Of a stretch of DNA of 64,000 bases, positions 1-8,587 are shown one piece after another. This DNA is from CAYQVO01 sp964421085. Lineage in GTDB: Bacteria; Bdellovibrionota_C; UBA2361; CAYQVO01. Position 1 is the first letter of the stretch; every line of letters starts with the position of its first letter. A program made the position numbers and the translations under genes. Where the stretch lies: assembly GCA_964421085.1 (NCBI GenBank), contig CAYQVO010000009.1:33642-97641 (forward strand), written 5' to 3'. Below the pieces are notes generated by a model. It did not search any database. It saw only the letters and a list, made by a program, of their open reading frames with translations, and was not told the origin of the DNA.

Positions 1-64
1 TTCTTTATATGACCTCAGGGTGCAGGTGTAAAGTTCCACCGAGCCGGCACTTCCTGATGCCCGG

Positions 65-406
65 CTACCTCCACCTGCTGATTACCCTGGCGCCGGGCCG
101 GGTTATTCTCCACCTTGACAACAGGCTGCGCCAGAAGCCTCTGGACACTGCCCTGCCAACCCGGTAAGAGGGCCCTCCCTTCGCGAATCTGCGGGCGCCG
201 GGGTTTTTGATTACTATGTTGTCAACATCGGAAGCGACGCGCTGCTGTGGACGAGAGGAATATTGAACGAGTGGTGCCGGATAATACCAGGTGCGAGACT
301 GCGTGGAGGATTCATCGAACGTGGTCCATTCGGCAAGACTGGTGGAACTTGATGCTGCAGTGAGGGAAAAGAAAAGGAAAAGACCAGGCAGCATTTTTCC
401 AGACAT
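65..406 (-). CDS. Small putative secreted protein, unknown function
   Basis: I do not recognise this 113-residue protein. It begins with a hydrophobic stretch (about residues 5-24, ending near SLAEW) that looks like a signal peptide. A Tyr/Pro-rich middle follows, then a basic, Arg/Trp-rich tail ending RWR. No ribosome-binding site is obvious upstream of the start; a second Met at residue 5 is an alternative. The gene stands alone at the window edge, pointing away from the methyltransferase-like gene. Another open frame overlaps it on the same strand, so the coding call rests only on the signal-peptide-like start. Confidence 0.35.
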   Translation of the reverse strand: MSGKMLPGLFLFFSLTAASSSTSLAEWTTFDESSTQSRTWYYPAPLVQYSSRPQQRVASDVDNIVIKNPGARRFAKGGPSYRVGRAVSRGFWRSLLSRWRITRPGARVISRWR

Positions 407-666
407 AAAAAAAAAATAACACAGGGCGGGTGGGGAATCAAAAATAAGTGAATCTTCGCCAGTTTCGGATGAAGCTCGTCAATACAGAAACTGCGAAAAA
501 TATAGATGAAACAGGCGCTGCTGATTAAAAGAGAATTGAAATTCGACAACACGCTAACCTTCTGATTTCCCATTGAATCAGACTTCAACAGTATTAAACT
601 CCCTGTTCTTTCACCTTCAAACTTTGCAGATAGCGCAGGGTGCCTTCACTTATTATACTTCAATGC

Positions 667-1824
667 ATGAGCAGTCGAGTCGCGCTTAAGTTGATTGAAA
701 GCCCATTCGTCCGGCAGGAAGTTTCCCTGTGGGAAGAGGGTCGCGCGTCTTCGGCTCATTCGCTTCATTATCTTCTTTCCTGGTCCGAAGCCTTTCCGCC
801 GGCTCTTCCTGCGCATTTTATCTCGAAATACACATCGAAAGGCGGTGTTGTTCTCGATCCGTTCTGCGGCTCCGGGACTACCGCGCTTGAAGCGAAACTG
901 AGCGGAAGAGTTCCGCTTGCGTTCGACTCTAATCCGCTTGCTGTTAAGATCACCCGGGCGAAACTGAATCCAGGCGATCTAACGGAAGTAACTCTCCGCC
1001 TGCAGCTTGCCAATCTCAAGCGCCCCGTCGATACAGCTTCCTTCAACAAGACATTCTCAGAGTTCTATGATATCGCCACTTACCGCGAGCTGGTGAACCT
1101 GAGGGAGATGATTTACTCGAACTACGATCGAGTCGCCGGTTTCATCGAATCAATCGCACTTGGCCTTCTTCACGGCCACTCTGCGGGATATTTTTCCGTC
1201 TATACCAACCCCGCTGCATCGCTTCTTCCCGAGTCACAGCTGGATCTGAATATGAAAAGATCTCAGTCTCCTGATTACAGAGCTGTTGTGCCGAGAATCC
1301 TCAGAAAGACTGCGGTGGTGCTTCGGGACGGCATTCACTCTTCATATCGTTCAGACGAAGGCAAGTGTGGTGTGGGGGATGCGCGAAACCTCACGTCTGT
1401 TCCCGATGCTTCGGTGAACCTTGTCGTCACTGCGCCGCCCCGCCCTGATTCTGTAGTCTTCTCGAACGAGCAGTGGCTTCGCCTCTGGTTCGCAAGAGTG
1501 CAGGCGCCGCGCGGCATCGAACAGAGTTCGCCTTGCCCGGGGCTGGACGGGTGGCTTGATTTCATGAACGAAGTCCTCTTTGAGCTTGCGCGTGTGGTTG
1601 TTCCGGGCGGCCGGGCAGTGTTTGATTTAAGTGAAACCCGGGTTGAAAAAATCCGTGTCAGGCTCGATGAAGAGCTTCAGGGTCTTATCGAGGAGTCTCT
1701 TCCGGGCTTCTGGCAGTGTGAAAGTCTCCTCATCCAGAGGGAAAAGGCTGCAAATATCGAAGGAACAAGGATGCGACGCGAAGCCGGAAGCGCGCATCGT
1801 ATATTAGTGTTAAGGCGTCGTTAG
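667..1824 (+). CDS. DNA methyltransferase-like protein with altered catalytic motif
   Basis: This is a Rossmann-fold protein of the N4/N6 DNA methylase superfamily. The SAM-binding motif DPFCGSGTT lies at residues 64-72, followed by EAKLSG and an acidic motif (AFDSNPLAV), as in these enzymes. The later segment NLVVTAPPRPD (around residues 252-260) sits where a catalytic (D/N/S)PP(Y/F/W) motif is expected, but reads APPR. The order, SAM motif first and PP motif later, resembles permuted methylases or TRM11-like RNA methylases. I start it at 667 (MSSRV) because upstream residues look non-coding; an ATG at 640 is in frame. No restriction gene is adjacent, so a solitary or RNA-modifying role, or loss of catalysis, is possible. 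Confidence 0.7.
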   Translation: MSSRVALKLIESPFVRQEVSLWEEGRASSAHSLHYLLSWSEAFPPALPAHFISKYTSKGGVVLDPFCGSGTTALEAKLSGRVPLAFDSNPLAVKITRAKLNPGDLTEVTLRLQLANLKRPVDTASFNKTFSEFYDIATYRELVNLREMIYSNYDRVAGFIESIALGLLHGHSAGYFSVYTNPAASLLPESQLDLNMKRSQSPDYRAVVPRILRKTAVVLRDGIHSSYRSDEGKCGVGDARNLTSVPDASVNLVVTAPPRPDSVVFSNEQWLRLWFARVQAPRGIEQSSPCPGLDGWLDFMNEVLFELARVVVPGGRAVFDLSETRVEKIRVRLDEELQGLIEESLPGFWQCESLLIQREKAANIEGTRMRREAGSAHRILVLRRR

Positions 1825-1867
1825 CTTCGGAGGCCTGACGTCTTTTTGCAGTCGAACCGGTGCAATA

Positions 1868-3283
1868 ATGGAATTCAAGATCCCCCGCCTGATGATTTCT
1901 TCCGGCCATTCCGGAGTCGGAAAGTCAGTCTTTGGTGTCGGCCTCGCAGTAGCTCTGAGGAAAAGAAACCTCAGCCTCGCGTTTGGGGTTAAAGGCCCGA
2001 ATCTCCTGCAGTCCAATCTTTATCATCGGCTTACGCGGCGGTTCACCCGAAGCTTCGACATGCAGATTCTTACCGGCTATCAGACACTGGAGACTCTGAG
2101 AAGCGCGTCAGTTGGAGCTGATATTGTAATCATTGAGGGTGAGGGCGGTCTTTATGACGGCACGAGGCCTGGATCACTGCAGGGCTCCGACGCTGATTTT
2201 TCGGCGTCGACGGGAACTCCTGTGGCCCTTCTTCTTGACCCGGGTGAGTACGACGCGAGTTTTGCCGCGGTCGTGCGCGGCTTTGTCGATCTGGCGCGAA
2301 GTTTCAGGATAGGCGGCGTCATTGCAAACCGCCTTCAGACTTCCTCCACATCCGTGACGCCGAAGGGAAGAAGCTTTTTCGACGCCGCCCTTCACGGTTT
2401 CAATATGAACCCGCTTCTTGGAGCGCTGCCGGAAGCAAAGAATATCGCGCCGGTCACCCGCGGACGGTACTCGTTCCGCGAAGATGGACAGGCTGTTTTT
2501 CCAAGGCAGTTCTTCCTGAGTCTCGGCGAACTTGTTGAATCTTACGTCGATCTGGAGCGCCTGCTTGAAATAGCGGACACCGCTCCTCCGATTGAGCTGG
2601 AAACAGATATTCCGATTCCTTCCATGAGGCGGTGCAGGATTGGCGTAGCTGACGACAGCTGTTTCAGTATCTGTTTTCAGGATAATCTTGATCTGCTGCG
2701 TATGAATGGTGCTCAGCTTGTTTCCTTTTCCCCGCTCGCTGATTCAAGGCTTCCCGATAATGTGGGAGGTATTTACGTCCCGGGCGGCAATATCGGTGAG
2801 TATGCGAAGGAGCTCGCATCCAATGAAGAGATGAAAAACGCCATCCGTGAGTTCGTCAGTGAGGGAGGGATCGTTTATTCTGAAGGCGCAGGTACCGCAT
2901 ACCTGTGCCAGGAGTACAGCCTGGGTTTCGACAGGGAACAAAGAGTGAGCGGAGTTGGAATCATAAAGTGTACTGCTCAGGCGTATGAACCCTTTCTGAA
3001 CTATACCGAGTCTGTAGCTGTTGAGGACTGTATACTCGGTCTTCGCGGTACCCCGATAAAAGGAATTTCGGTAAATGGATGGGTTGCGGAAAATGATCTA
3101 GGCGTTTTCAAAGTGCTGAATCTTTCGTATGCGCGTGAAAAGCCCGTTCCTGAAGGGTATTCCCCCAGCGCGCAGGTGCTCGGCACATTCTGTTTCAATA
3201 ATTTCGCGTCGAATCCTGTTGTGGCCCGGCAGCTTGTCGATGCCTGCGAGGTGGTGCGGCCGCTTACCGATTCACTGGATTAG
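1868..3283 (+). CDS. CbiA/CobB-like ATPase-amidotransferase homologue lacking the glutaminase Cys
   Basis: The 471-residue protein has the two-domain plan of cobyrinate a,c-diamide synthase (CbiA/CobB). An N-terminal dethiobiotin-synthetase-like ATPase carries a P-loop (GHSGVGKS, near residues 13-20) and an EGEGGLYDG motif near residue 95-103, comparable to the family's E-G-x-x-G-L-Y-D-G. A C-terminal class I glutamine amidotransferase domain includes YVPGGNIGEYAKEL and IREFVSEGG. At the nucleophile elbow, family members read A-E-C-G-G; here it is S-E-G-A-G, with Gly340 in the Cys position. Glutamine hydrolysis by the usual mechanism therefore looks impossible. No cobalamin genes are nearby. 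It may use free ammonia or have another substrate. Confidence 0.75.
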   Translation: MEFKIPRLMISSGHSGVGKSVFGVGLAVALRKRNLSLAFGVKGPNLLQSNLYHRLTRRFTRSFDMQILTGYQTLETLRSASVGADIVIIEGEGGLYDGTRPGSLQGSDADFSASTGTPVALLLDPGEYDASFAAVVRGFVDLARSFRIGGVIANRLQTSSTSVTPKGRSFFDAALHGFNMNPLLGALPEAKNIAPVTRGRYSFREDGQAVFPRQFFLSLGELVESYVDLERLLEIADTAPPIELETDIPIPSMRRCRIGVADDSCFSICFQDNLDLLRMNGAQLVSFSPLADSRLPDNVGGIYVPGGNIGEYAKELASNEEMKNAIREFVSEGGIVYSEGAGTAYLCQEYSLGFDREQRVSGVGIIKCTAQAYEPFLNYTESVAVEDCILGLRGTPIKGISVNGWVAENDLGVFKVLNLSYAREKPVPEGYSPSAQVLGTFCFNNFASNPVVARQLVDACEVVRPLTDSLD

Positions 3284-3356
3284 AGGTTTATCAGCTCTGA
3301 CGGCATGTGCCCCCCGGATTTCACCAATATCTCCGAATATTATATAGTATTCAGAG

Positions 3357-5045
3357 ATGGGAACAACGATCAGAGGAAACACAAACGGGCTGGCTTCATC
3401 GCAGTTTCGATCTATCGAGAAACTTGCGAGGCGGCGCCTTGCGGATGACGAGATAGTTTCATTCGAACTGGCAAGAGAACTCTACGCGACCGCACAGGAC
3501 GTGCAGAGAAGAATAGGACTCCTGATTTCGCGGGAGGGACAGATCGAAGAGATAGTAGTCGGAACGAGGACAATCCTTTACCTGCCCGATCTTGGAAGGT
3601 ACAGACTGGGGCGGGGGCGTCTTCGGAGGCTGAGGCTTGTTTTCGCGGATCTCTCGAACAGGAAAGGGACAGCGCATATTCCGTTCGATGTTTACACTGA
3701 CCTCGAGAAACTGCGTCTCGATGCTGTTGTCAGCGTGAAAGAGGAGCAGAATAGAGTGCTGATGAGCTATGCGCATCTCCTTCCCGGAGAGAGCAACGGC
3801 GACAGACCGGTGCGCACCGAAAGCACAGAGGATCTGGCGAGATTCAGGCTCGACTTCCGTTCGCTGATGGAGTCTCTCGAGGATGAGCTTTCAGATGTCG
3901 ATGTTCATGCAGGAAAGCGCGGCGCTGTTCTTGTCGGAGTGTACGACCGGGACATCCGGGACCCCGAAAGCAGAATCGCGGAGCTTCGGTCGCTTGCAGA
4001 AACAGCGGGAGTTGAGGTCATAGATTCTGTTATTCAGCGGAGGGTTCCCGACCCAAGGACGCTCTTAGGAAAGGGCAAGCTCGAAGAGCTTATGATTCGG
4101 TGCGTGCGGGAGGATGCCGACCTTCTGATCTTCGACGGCGAACTTCGTCCCTCCCAGTGGCGCGCGATTACCAACTCAACTGAGCTTAAGGTCATCGATC
4201 GCAGCATGCTCATCCTCGACATATTTGCGCAGCGCGCTCAGAGCAATGAAGGGCGTCTTCAGGTCGAACTTGCGCAGCTCAAGTACAATCTGCCGCGGCT
4301 TGTTGAGAAGGACACAGGACTGTCGAGGCTGACGGGAGGAATCGGGGGCAGGGGACCTGGAGAGACAAAGCTTGAAATCGGACGGCGGCGCATACGTGAT
4401 CGCATTTCGTTTCTCGAGGGGAAGATCGATCAGTTATCCCGCCAGCGCTCAATGCAGCGCTCGAAAAGAGAGGAGCAGCAGATTCCGCTCGTGTCGCTTA
4501 TAGGGTACACAAATGCGGGGAAATCGAGTCTATTCAACGCACTCACGAAGAGCGCGGTTTTCGTCGAAGACAAACTGTTTGCGACTCTTGATCCCGCCCA
4601 GCGCCGTATGGTGCTTCCCTACGAAGGAGCTCCGGGAACTCTAGTCCATCTTGTGCTCGCCGATACTGTAGGTTTTATCCGGGACCTTCCGCAGGAGCTG
4701 TCGAACGCTTTCCGGGCGACGCTGGAAGAGATTGGACGTGCATCACTGCTTCTGCATGTCGTCGACGGGTCTGATCCGGAATTTGCCCGGCGCAAGAATG
4801 CGGTGGAATCGATTCTTCGTGAAATGGAATTTGTCGACATCCCCATGCTGCTGGTAATCAACAAATCCGACGTGCTGAACGATAATCAGCGAACAGAGCT
4901 TGAATGGGAGTTCCCTCATGGATTCTTTGTCTCCGCAAAAACGCGCGAGGGGTTTGCCCCGCTGAGAGCGGAGGTTGAACGAATTTTCAAGGAGGCAGGA
5001 ATGACCCGCAGGGCTGCGCCGGGCGATGCTCCGTCGTTGCGGTGA
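3357..5045 (+). CDS. hflX: Ribosome-associated GTPase HflX with N-terminal extension
   Basis: HflX is a GTPase that binds the large ribosomal subunit and splits stalled ribosomes. The HflX N-terminal domain is clear (VGVYDRD, RRVPDPRTLLGKGKLEEL, LQVELAQLKYNLPRL, and the glycine-rich GGIGGRGPGETKLE). A TRAFAC GTPase domain follows, with G1 GYTNAGKSS near residue 382, G3 DTVGFIRDLP and G4 NKSD. At 562 residues it is longer than the roughly 430 of E. coli HflX. About 165 extra residues precede the HflX core; similar extensions occur in some deltaproteobacterial homologues. The start follows a short gap after the CbiA-like gene, and the gene ends convergently with the tautomerase gene. Confidence 0.95.
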   Translation: MGTTIRGNTNGLASSQFRSIEKLARRRLADDEIVSFELARELYATAQDVQRRIGLLISREGQIEEIVVGTRTILYLPDLGRYRLGRGRLRRLRLVFADLSNRKGTAHIPFDVYTDLEKLRLDAVVSVKEEQNRVLMSYAHLLPGESNGDRPVRTESTEDLARFRLDFRSLMESLEDELSDVDVHAGKRGAVLVGVYDRDIRDPESRIAELRSLAETAGVEVIDSVIQRRVPDPRTLLGKGKLEELMIRCVREDADLLIFDGELRPSQWRAITNSTELKVIDRSMLILDIFAQRAQSNEGRLQVELAQLKYNLPRLVEKDTGLSRLTGGIGGRGPGETKLEIGRRRIRDRISFLEGKIDQLSRQRSMQRSKREEQQIPLVSLIGYTNAGKSSLFNALTKSAVFVEDKLFATLDPAQRRMVLPYEGAPGTLVHLVLADTVGFIRDLPQELSNAFRATLEEIGRASLLLHVVDGSDPEFARRKNAVESILREMEFVDIPMLLVINKSDVLNDNQRTELEWEFPHGFFVSAKTREGFAPLRAEVERIFKEAGMTRRAAPGDAPSLR

Positions 5046-5062
5046 TGTGTTCAGGGACCCGA

Positions 5063-5248
5063 TCAGTCGCCTGAGAGCAATTCCCCTCCAATGGCCCAGC
5101 TTTCAGCGGGAATGTCCTCGAAGACTACATACGTGTAGTGGGCGGGTTTGCCGGCCACTTCTTTCATGGTCTGCGTGATTGCTTCGGCGATTTTTTTCTT
5201 CTGTTCTTTCGAAAGTTTTCCTGCTGATTTCACATTTATGTATGGCAC
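5063..5248 (-). CDS. 4-oxalocrotonate tautomerase family protein
   Basis: This is a 61-residue small tautomerase using the N-terminal proline as general base. I set the start at a GTG (5246-5248) because the product then begins Met-Pro-Tyr-Ile-Asn-Val, leaving catalytic Pro1 after Met removal, and because GGAG lies a few bases upstream. A longer frame beginning upstream at 5308 would bury the proline at position 22 and cannot be right for this family. The body (KLSKEQKKKIAEAIT, then YVVFEDIP) matches the beta-alpha-beta fold. The substrate is unknown. The gene converges on hflX and lies just downstream of the CBS-domain gene, perhaps in one transcript. Confidence 0.85.
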   Translation of the reverse strand: MPYINVKSAGKLSKEQKKKIAEAITQTMKEVAGKPAHYTYVVFEDIPAESWAIGGELLSGD

Positions 5249-5270
5249 AGTTTTCTCCATCAATTTCGGA

Positions 5271-5684
5271 TTAAAGGGAAGCCTTTCCGTTTTTAACAAG
5301 ATCGGCAAGAAGACGGCATGCGTCAGTTGTTGTAAATATTCCGGTTACCGCTCCGTTTTTTGTTATTACGGTTGAGCCCAGCCTTCGCCTTGCCATCGTT
5401 GCCAGAACAGCTTCCAGAGGTTCATTTTCTTCGACTACGTAAGGGGCAGAAAGACAGATGTCTTTGCACAGTATCTTTGTGCGGAAATCACTGTCCTTGT
5501 ATACGCCTGCGGCAATTTTCAGATCCCTTTCGGATATCAGGCCGTAAATTTTCCGTCCATCGACGACGGGAAGATGGCGGATACGGTACCGGTTCATTAT
5601 TTTTTCGGCCGTTCCAAGATGCTCCAGAAATTCAATCGTATAAGGATTTGGCAGCATGAAGTCGCGGATGACAGTTTTGTTCAT
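5271..5684 (-). CDS. CBS-domain pair protein
   Basis: The protein is made almost entirely of two tandem CBS motifs, which form a Bateman module that binds adenine nucleotides. The first has the pattern D-F-M-L-P-N-P-Y-T-I, then AEKIMNRYRIRHLPVVD and GLISERDLK. The second has DICLSAPYVVEENEPL, then MARRRLGSTVITKNGAVTGIFTTTD. No enzymatic or channel domain is attached, so it probably acts as a small energy or ligand sensor. I start at 5684 (MNKTVIRDF), where homology to CBS proteins begins; in-frame starts up to 5756 cannot be excluded because no clear ribosome-binding site distinguishes them. Confidence 0.85.
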   Translation of the reverse strand: MNKTVIRDFMLPNPYTIEFLEHLGTAEKIMNRYRIRHLPVVDGRKIYGLISERDLKIAAGVYKDSDFRTKILCKDICLSAPYVVEENEPLEAVLATMARRRLGSTVITKNGAVTGIFTTTDACRLLADLVKNGKASL

Positions 5685-5905
5685 AGCGGAGCAAATTTCG
5701 TTTGGATTCTGAAGTACCAGCATATATAGTAAAGCAGCTTCGGGTGGTTCCAACAACTTCGCACTGCTTCGCAGGCCGGAATAATTTCGCCCGGAGGGAC
5801 TTTGTAAGAGTTCGGTTTATCAAAGAGGCTTAAAATGGAACTCAAGTATCAGGACTTGCTGCCTTAAGGAACGAGAGATGTAGTCCGGTTTGCGTGGGGA
5901 AGTGA

Positions 5906-6520
5906 ATGGACGCGATGATAATCAATCCAGACCTTGATGCCCGGATGCGGCTGAAACAGGCTCTGTGCTTTGTGCCGGAGTTCAAGGCCGTAAAGGTCAT
6001 GGCAACGCTGACAGAAGCCCTTCAGCGCCTGTTTTCGGGGGGGATGTTCGGCGCTTTCTTTGTGTCTGCGCTGTTCGGNNNNNNNNNNGATGTCGCGGGG
6101 GATCTCGTTCCTGGCGCCGATGGGTTTCTGGTAGAACCATTTTCGGTCGAGGCGCTCCAGAAAATTTATGATCTTGCGGTCGAAGTCCGCAGGCAGAGGG
6201 TGGAGGCGCGGCAGAAGGCCGGCATGCGGCTTCTTCTTCATACGGCAGTCGACGGCATCGACGAATGGGCATGGAACTCCAGGCTGGAAGATGTGCCTGT
6301 CCCTTCAACTTCAACCAGACTGAAAAGGATCAGAGACTCAATACACGCACTCCCCGAAGAGCAGCTCGAGACATACTTTCATGTTCTGCAGGAGGTATTT
6401 TGCGAGATACGGAAGCCGAGAATTCTCGGATATCGCGGCGCAAGCCGTCGGTTGAGAAAAAAATACGGAGCGTTCCGGGGGGAGCACACCGGGCCATTCT
6501 GGCGAATCTTGCGGAAATGA
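5906..6520 (+). CDS. Receiver-like (CheY fold) protein with degenerate phosphorylation site; contains assembly gap
   Basis: The N-terminal 110 residues resemble a response-regulator receiver (DARMRLKQALCFVPEFKAVKVMATLTEAL, then DGFLVEPFSVEAL, compare the usual D-G-F-L-x-K-P-F). Key positions are altered: the acidic pair near the start reads N-P-D, the phospho-acceptor strand reads FGAFFVSALF with no Asp at the expected place, and the conserved Lys before Pro is Glu. The C-terminal part is helical and Arg-rich and has no recognised output domain. GGGGAAG just upstream supports the start. Ten N at 6079-6088 interrupt the gene; the flanking frames happen to agree, but the true gap length is unknown. 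A phosphorylation-independent pseudo-receiver is likely. Confidence 0.65.
   Translation: MDAMIINPDLDARMRLKQALCFVPEFKAVKVMATLTEALQRLFSGGMFGAFFVSALFXXXXDVAGDLVPGADGFLVEPFSVEALQKIYDLAVEVRRQRVEARQKAGMRLLLHTAVDGIDEWAWNSRLEDVPVPSTSTRLKRIRDSIHALPEEQLETYFHVLQEVFCEIRKPRILGYRGASRRLRKKYGAFRGEHTGPFWRILRK
6079..6088. other. Assembly gap (10 N)
   Basis: Ten ambiguous bases of the fixed length used for unknown joins. They fall inside the receiver-like gene at the alpha3-beta4 region, so the real sequence there may be longer or shorter. Confidence 0.99.
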
Positions 6521-6565
6521 ATATGGACGTCCATTTCAGTTTTCGAAGCTCAACAAATGGAAACC

Positions 6566-7852
6566 CTAAATGAGGTCGTACTGGCTTTCCATCATCAACT
6601 CTTCGACTTCGGCACGTTCTTTGGGAAATGAAGTTAAGACTTCGCAGCCCTTCTTTGTCACGAGGACGTCATCTTCGATTCTCACTCCGCAGGCCGGCAG
6701 TTTTCCCGCTGCTTTTGGGAAATAGAGGCCCGGTTCCACAGTAATCACCATTCCGGCTTCAAGAGTTGCCGCATTATTGCCGCGGAGGTTTCCCACATCG
6801 TGAACATCGAGTCCGAGGGGATGCCCTATGCCGTGAGGAAAATAGGGCAGAAAAGACTTCCTGTTGAAGTGGCTCGATGCACTGCCTCTCAGGACGCGGA
6901 GTTCACAAAGTCCCTGAGACATTACTCTGGCAGCCGCGTCGTAGACGGCTTGTGCCTTCACTCCGGCCCGGACTTTTGAAATTGCCGCTTTCTGGGCTTC
7001 CAGAACGATGTCATAAAGCTCTCCTGTTGCACCTTCGAACCGGCCGGTCGCGGGAAATACGCGCGTGATATCGGAGGCGTAATACTGGTACTCGGCCCCG
7101 CAGTCGATGAGAATGAGATCTGATTTTTTAGCGATTCTGGTACATTGCTCATAATGGAGGGCAGCCGCAGAAGCGCCGGCTCCGACAATTGTAGTGAACG
7201 CAGGTTCGCCGCCGTAGACCCGAAACCAGTAATCGATTGTGGCCTGGAGGAATCTCTCAGGGACATTGGGGGCAATGTAGGGGAGAGCCTCTTCGAGGGC
7301 AGCTGTGGTGATGGAAGCGGCTTTTCTTATTGTTTCGACCTCTATCTCTTCTTTATGGACCCGCATCGGTGTCAGGATCGTGTCGGCAGGATGAAATGAC
7401 GAGGGCATTCCGGAGCGTTCATGGGACGGTCGGGACATAAGCTCCTGAGCGATAATAAGGCTCAGATTTCCTGGAAAGCTCTGGTAGTAAAGAGCAGGTG
7501 ATCCTTTGACCCGTCTGATGACTTCAGCTGCGGGATTTTCCGTGACAATTAGTTCAGCACCAAGTGCGCGGGCGAGTTTCTTCGGATCCTCCGGGTTTCC
7601 TTCCCAGACCGTTCGTTGAGGATTTGCTTTTGGCGCAAAAAGCAGAGGTGCTTTTTCAGTGCTGGAGACAAAAAGGGCGAGGTTTCTTTCTACAGACCCC
7701 GTAAGGTAGTAAAAGTCGCTGTTCTGTCTGTAGGGGTAATGGGTATCACGGTTGCGGATGCATTGAGGGGCGCTGCTCAGAAGCAACACGCCTCCGGTTT
7801 CTTTCAATTTTTTCTGAACTCTTGCTATTCTTGCACGATAAATCTTTGTCAT
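6566..7852 (-). CDS. pepP: Xaa-Pro aminopeptidase (M24B)
   Basis: This aminopeptidase removes N-terminal residues preceding proline with a dinuclear metal centre. The N-terminal AMP_N domain includes RNRDTHYPYRQNSDFYYLTG, close to classical PepP. The C-terminal pita-bread domain shows the metal ligands in order: ILIDCGAEY..ASDITRVFP (two Asp), HGIGHPLGLDVHDVG (His), VEPGLYF (Glu) and GVRIEDDVLVT (Glu). At 428 residues it matches E. coli PepP in length. It is divergent from the thioesterase gene with only about 30 bp between start codons, an intergenic region that carries AGGTGG for this gene on its strand and AGGAGG for the neighbour. Confidence 0.95.
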   Translation of the reverse strand: MTKIYRARIARVQKKLKETGGVLLLSSAPQCIRNRDTHYPYRQNSDFYYLTGSVERNLALFVSSTEKAPLLFAPKANPQRTVWEGNPEDPKKLARALGAELIVTENPAAEVIRRVKGSPALYYQSFPGNLSLIIAQELMSRPSHERSGMPSSFHPADTILTPMRVHKEEIEVETIRKAASITTAALEEALPYIAPNVPERFLQATIDYWFRVYGGEPAFTTIVGAGASAAALHYEQCTRIAKKSDLILIDCGAEYQYYASDITRVFPATGRFEGATGELYDIVLEAQKAAISKVRAGVKAQAVYDAAARVMSQGLCELRVLRGSASSHFNRKSFLPYFPHGIGHPLGLDVHDVGNLRGNNAATLEAGMVITVEPGLYFPKAAGKLPACGVRIEDDVLVTKKGCEVLTSFPKERAEVEELMMESQYDLI

Positions 7853-7882
7853 ATGAGCCCACCTTTAATCTTCAGGAGGAAA

Positions 7883-8299
7883 ATGGCGCCACTACTTTAT
7901 CAGTACATCTACACCGTTGACGAGAATGATATAAGCCCTGACTATCGTCATGTTCACCATGCAAGGACTCTTCTCTTTCTGGAGCGTGCGAGATGCCAGT
8001 TTCTCGATGAAATTAACTGTTCAAACGCGAGCCTGATTAAACAAGGCGTATTCTCGGTGGTGACCCGAATTGAAATTGAGTACAGGCGGGAGGTCGTGGC
8101 GGGTGAAATCCGTGTCACGTGCGAGAATCTCGAGGTCAGGGGGCGCTCCCTGTTCGTCACCCAGCGCGTGTACAACCACCGGGGAAAAGAGGCTATTTAT
8201 GCAGTTCTGGAGTTGAAATTCATGGACGGGCAGACAAGACGGGCAGGGGAAGTTCCCCAACGAATTGCGGCGGTTGCCGACAGGGCCGCTTTCTGCTGA
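7883..8299 (+). CDS. Acyl-CoA thioesterase, hotdog fold (4HBT family)
   Basis: This 138-residue protein has the 4HBT pattern: YTVDENDISPDYRHVHHARTL..FLERAR, then TRIEIEYRREVVAGEIRVTC and YAVLELKFMD. The family hydrolyses acyl-CoA or related thioesters. The usual catalytic Asp near the start of the central helix is replaced by a His-rich stretch (RHVHHART), so substrate and mechanism are uncertain. AGGAGG three bases before the ATG at 7883 fixes the start; an in-frame upstream ATG near 7853 lacks a site. It is divergently transcribed from pepP and followed by rpmE. Confidence 0.75.
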   Translation: MAPLLYQYIYTVDENDISPDYRHVHHARTLLFLERARCQFLDEINCSNASLIKQGVFSVVTRIEIEYRREVVAGEIRVTCENLEVRGRSLFVTQRVYNHRGKEAIYAVLELKFMDGQTRRAGEVPQRIAAVADRAAFC

Positions 8300-8365
8300 T
8301 GGTTTGCCATTTGTTCTGATTTCCTGTAAAGTTAACCGCTCGACATCGTTGGAAGTAATCGGCTT

Positions 8366-8587
8366 ATGAAAGATAACACTCATCCCAAGTATTACCCTCA
8401 GGCTCAAATCATCTGTACAGGATGCGGAAACCAGTTTACGGCCGGCTCGACGTTGCCGGAAATAAGAGTGGCTGTCTGCTCTTCATGTCACCCATTTTTT
8501 ACGGGAAAACAGAAGTTCGTCGACTCTGAAGGACGTGTCGAACGGTTCCGGAAGAAATACGCCCAGAAGGCTCAGGCGGGGTCGTGA
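8366..8587 (+). CDS. rpmE: Ribosomal protein L31
   Basis: The 73-residue protein matches bacterial L31 of the zinc-binding (C+) type. It has HPKYYPQAQIICTGCGNQF, then CSSCHPFFTGKQKFVDSEGRVERF. The two CxxC pairs (C-T-G-C and C-S-S-C) form the zinc ribbon. The C-terminus reaches the usual length. Its TGA overlaps the GTG start of the next gene, so the thioredoxin-like lipoprotein is probably translationally coupled to it. Confidence 0.96.
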   Translation: MKDNTHPKYYPQAQIICTGCGNQFTAGSTLPEIRVAVCSSCHPFFTGKQKFVDSEGRVERFRKKYAQKAQAGS

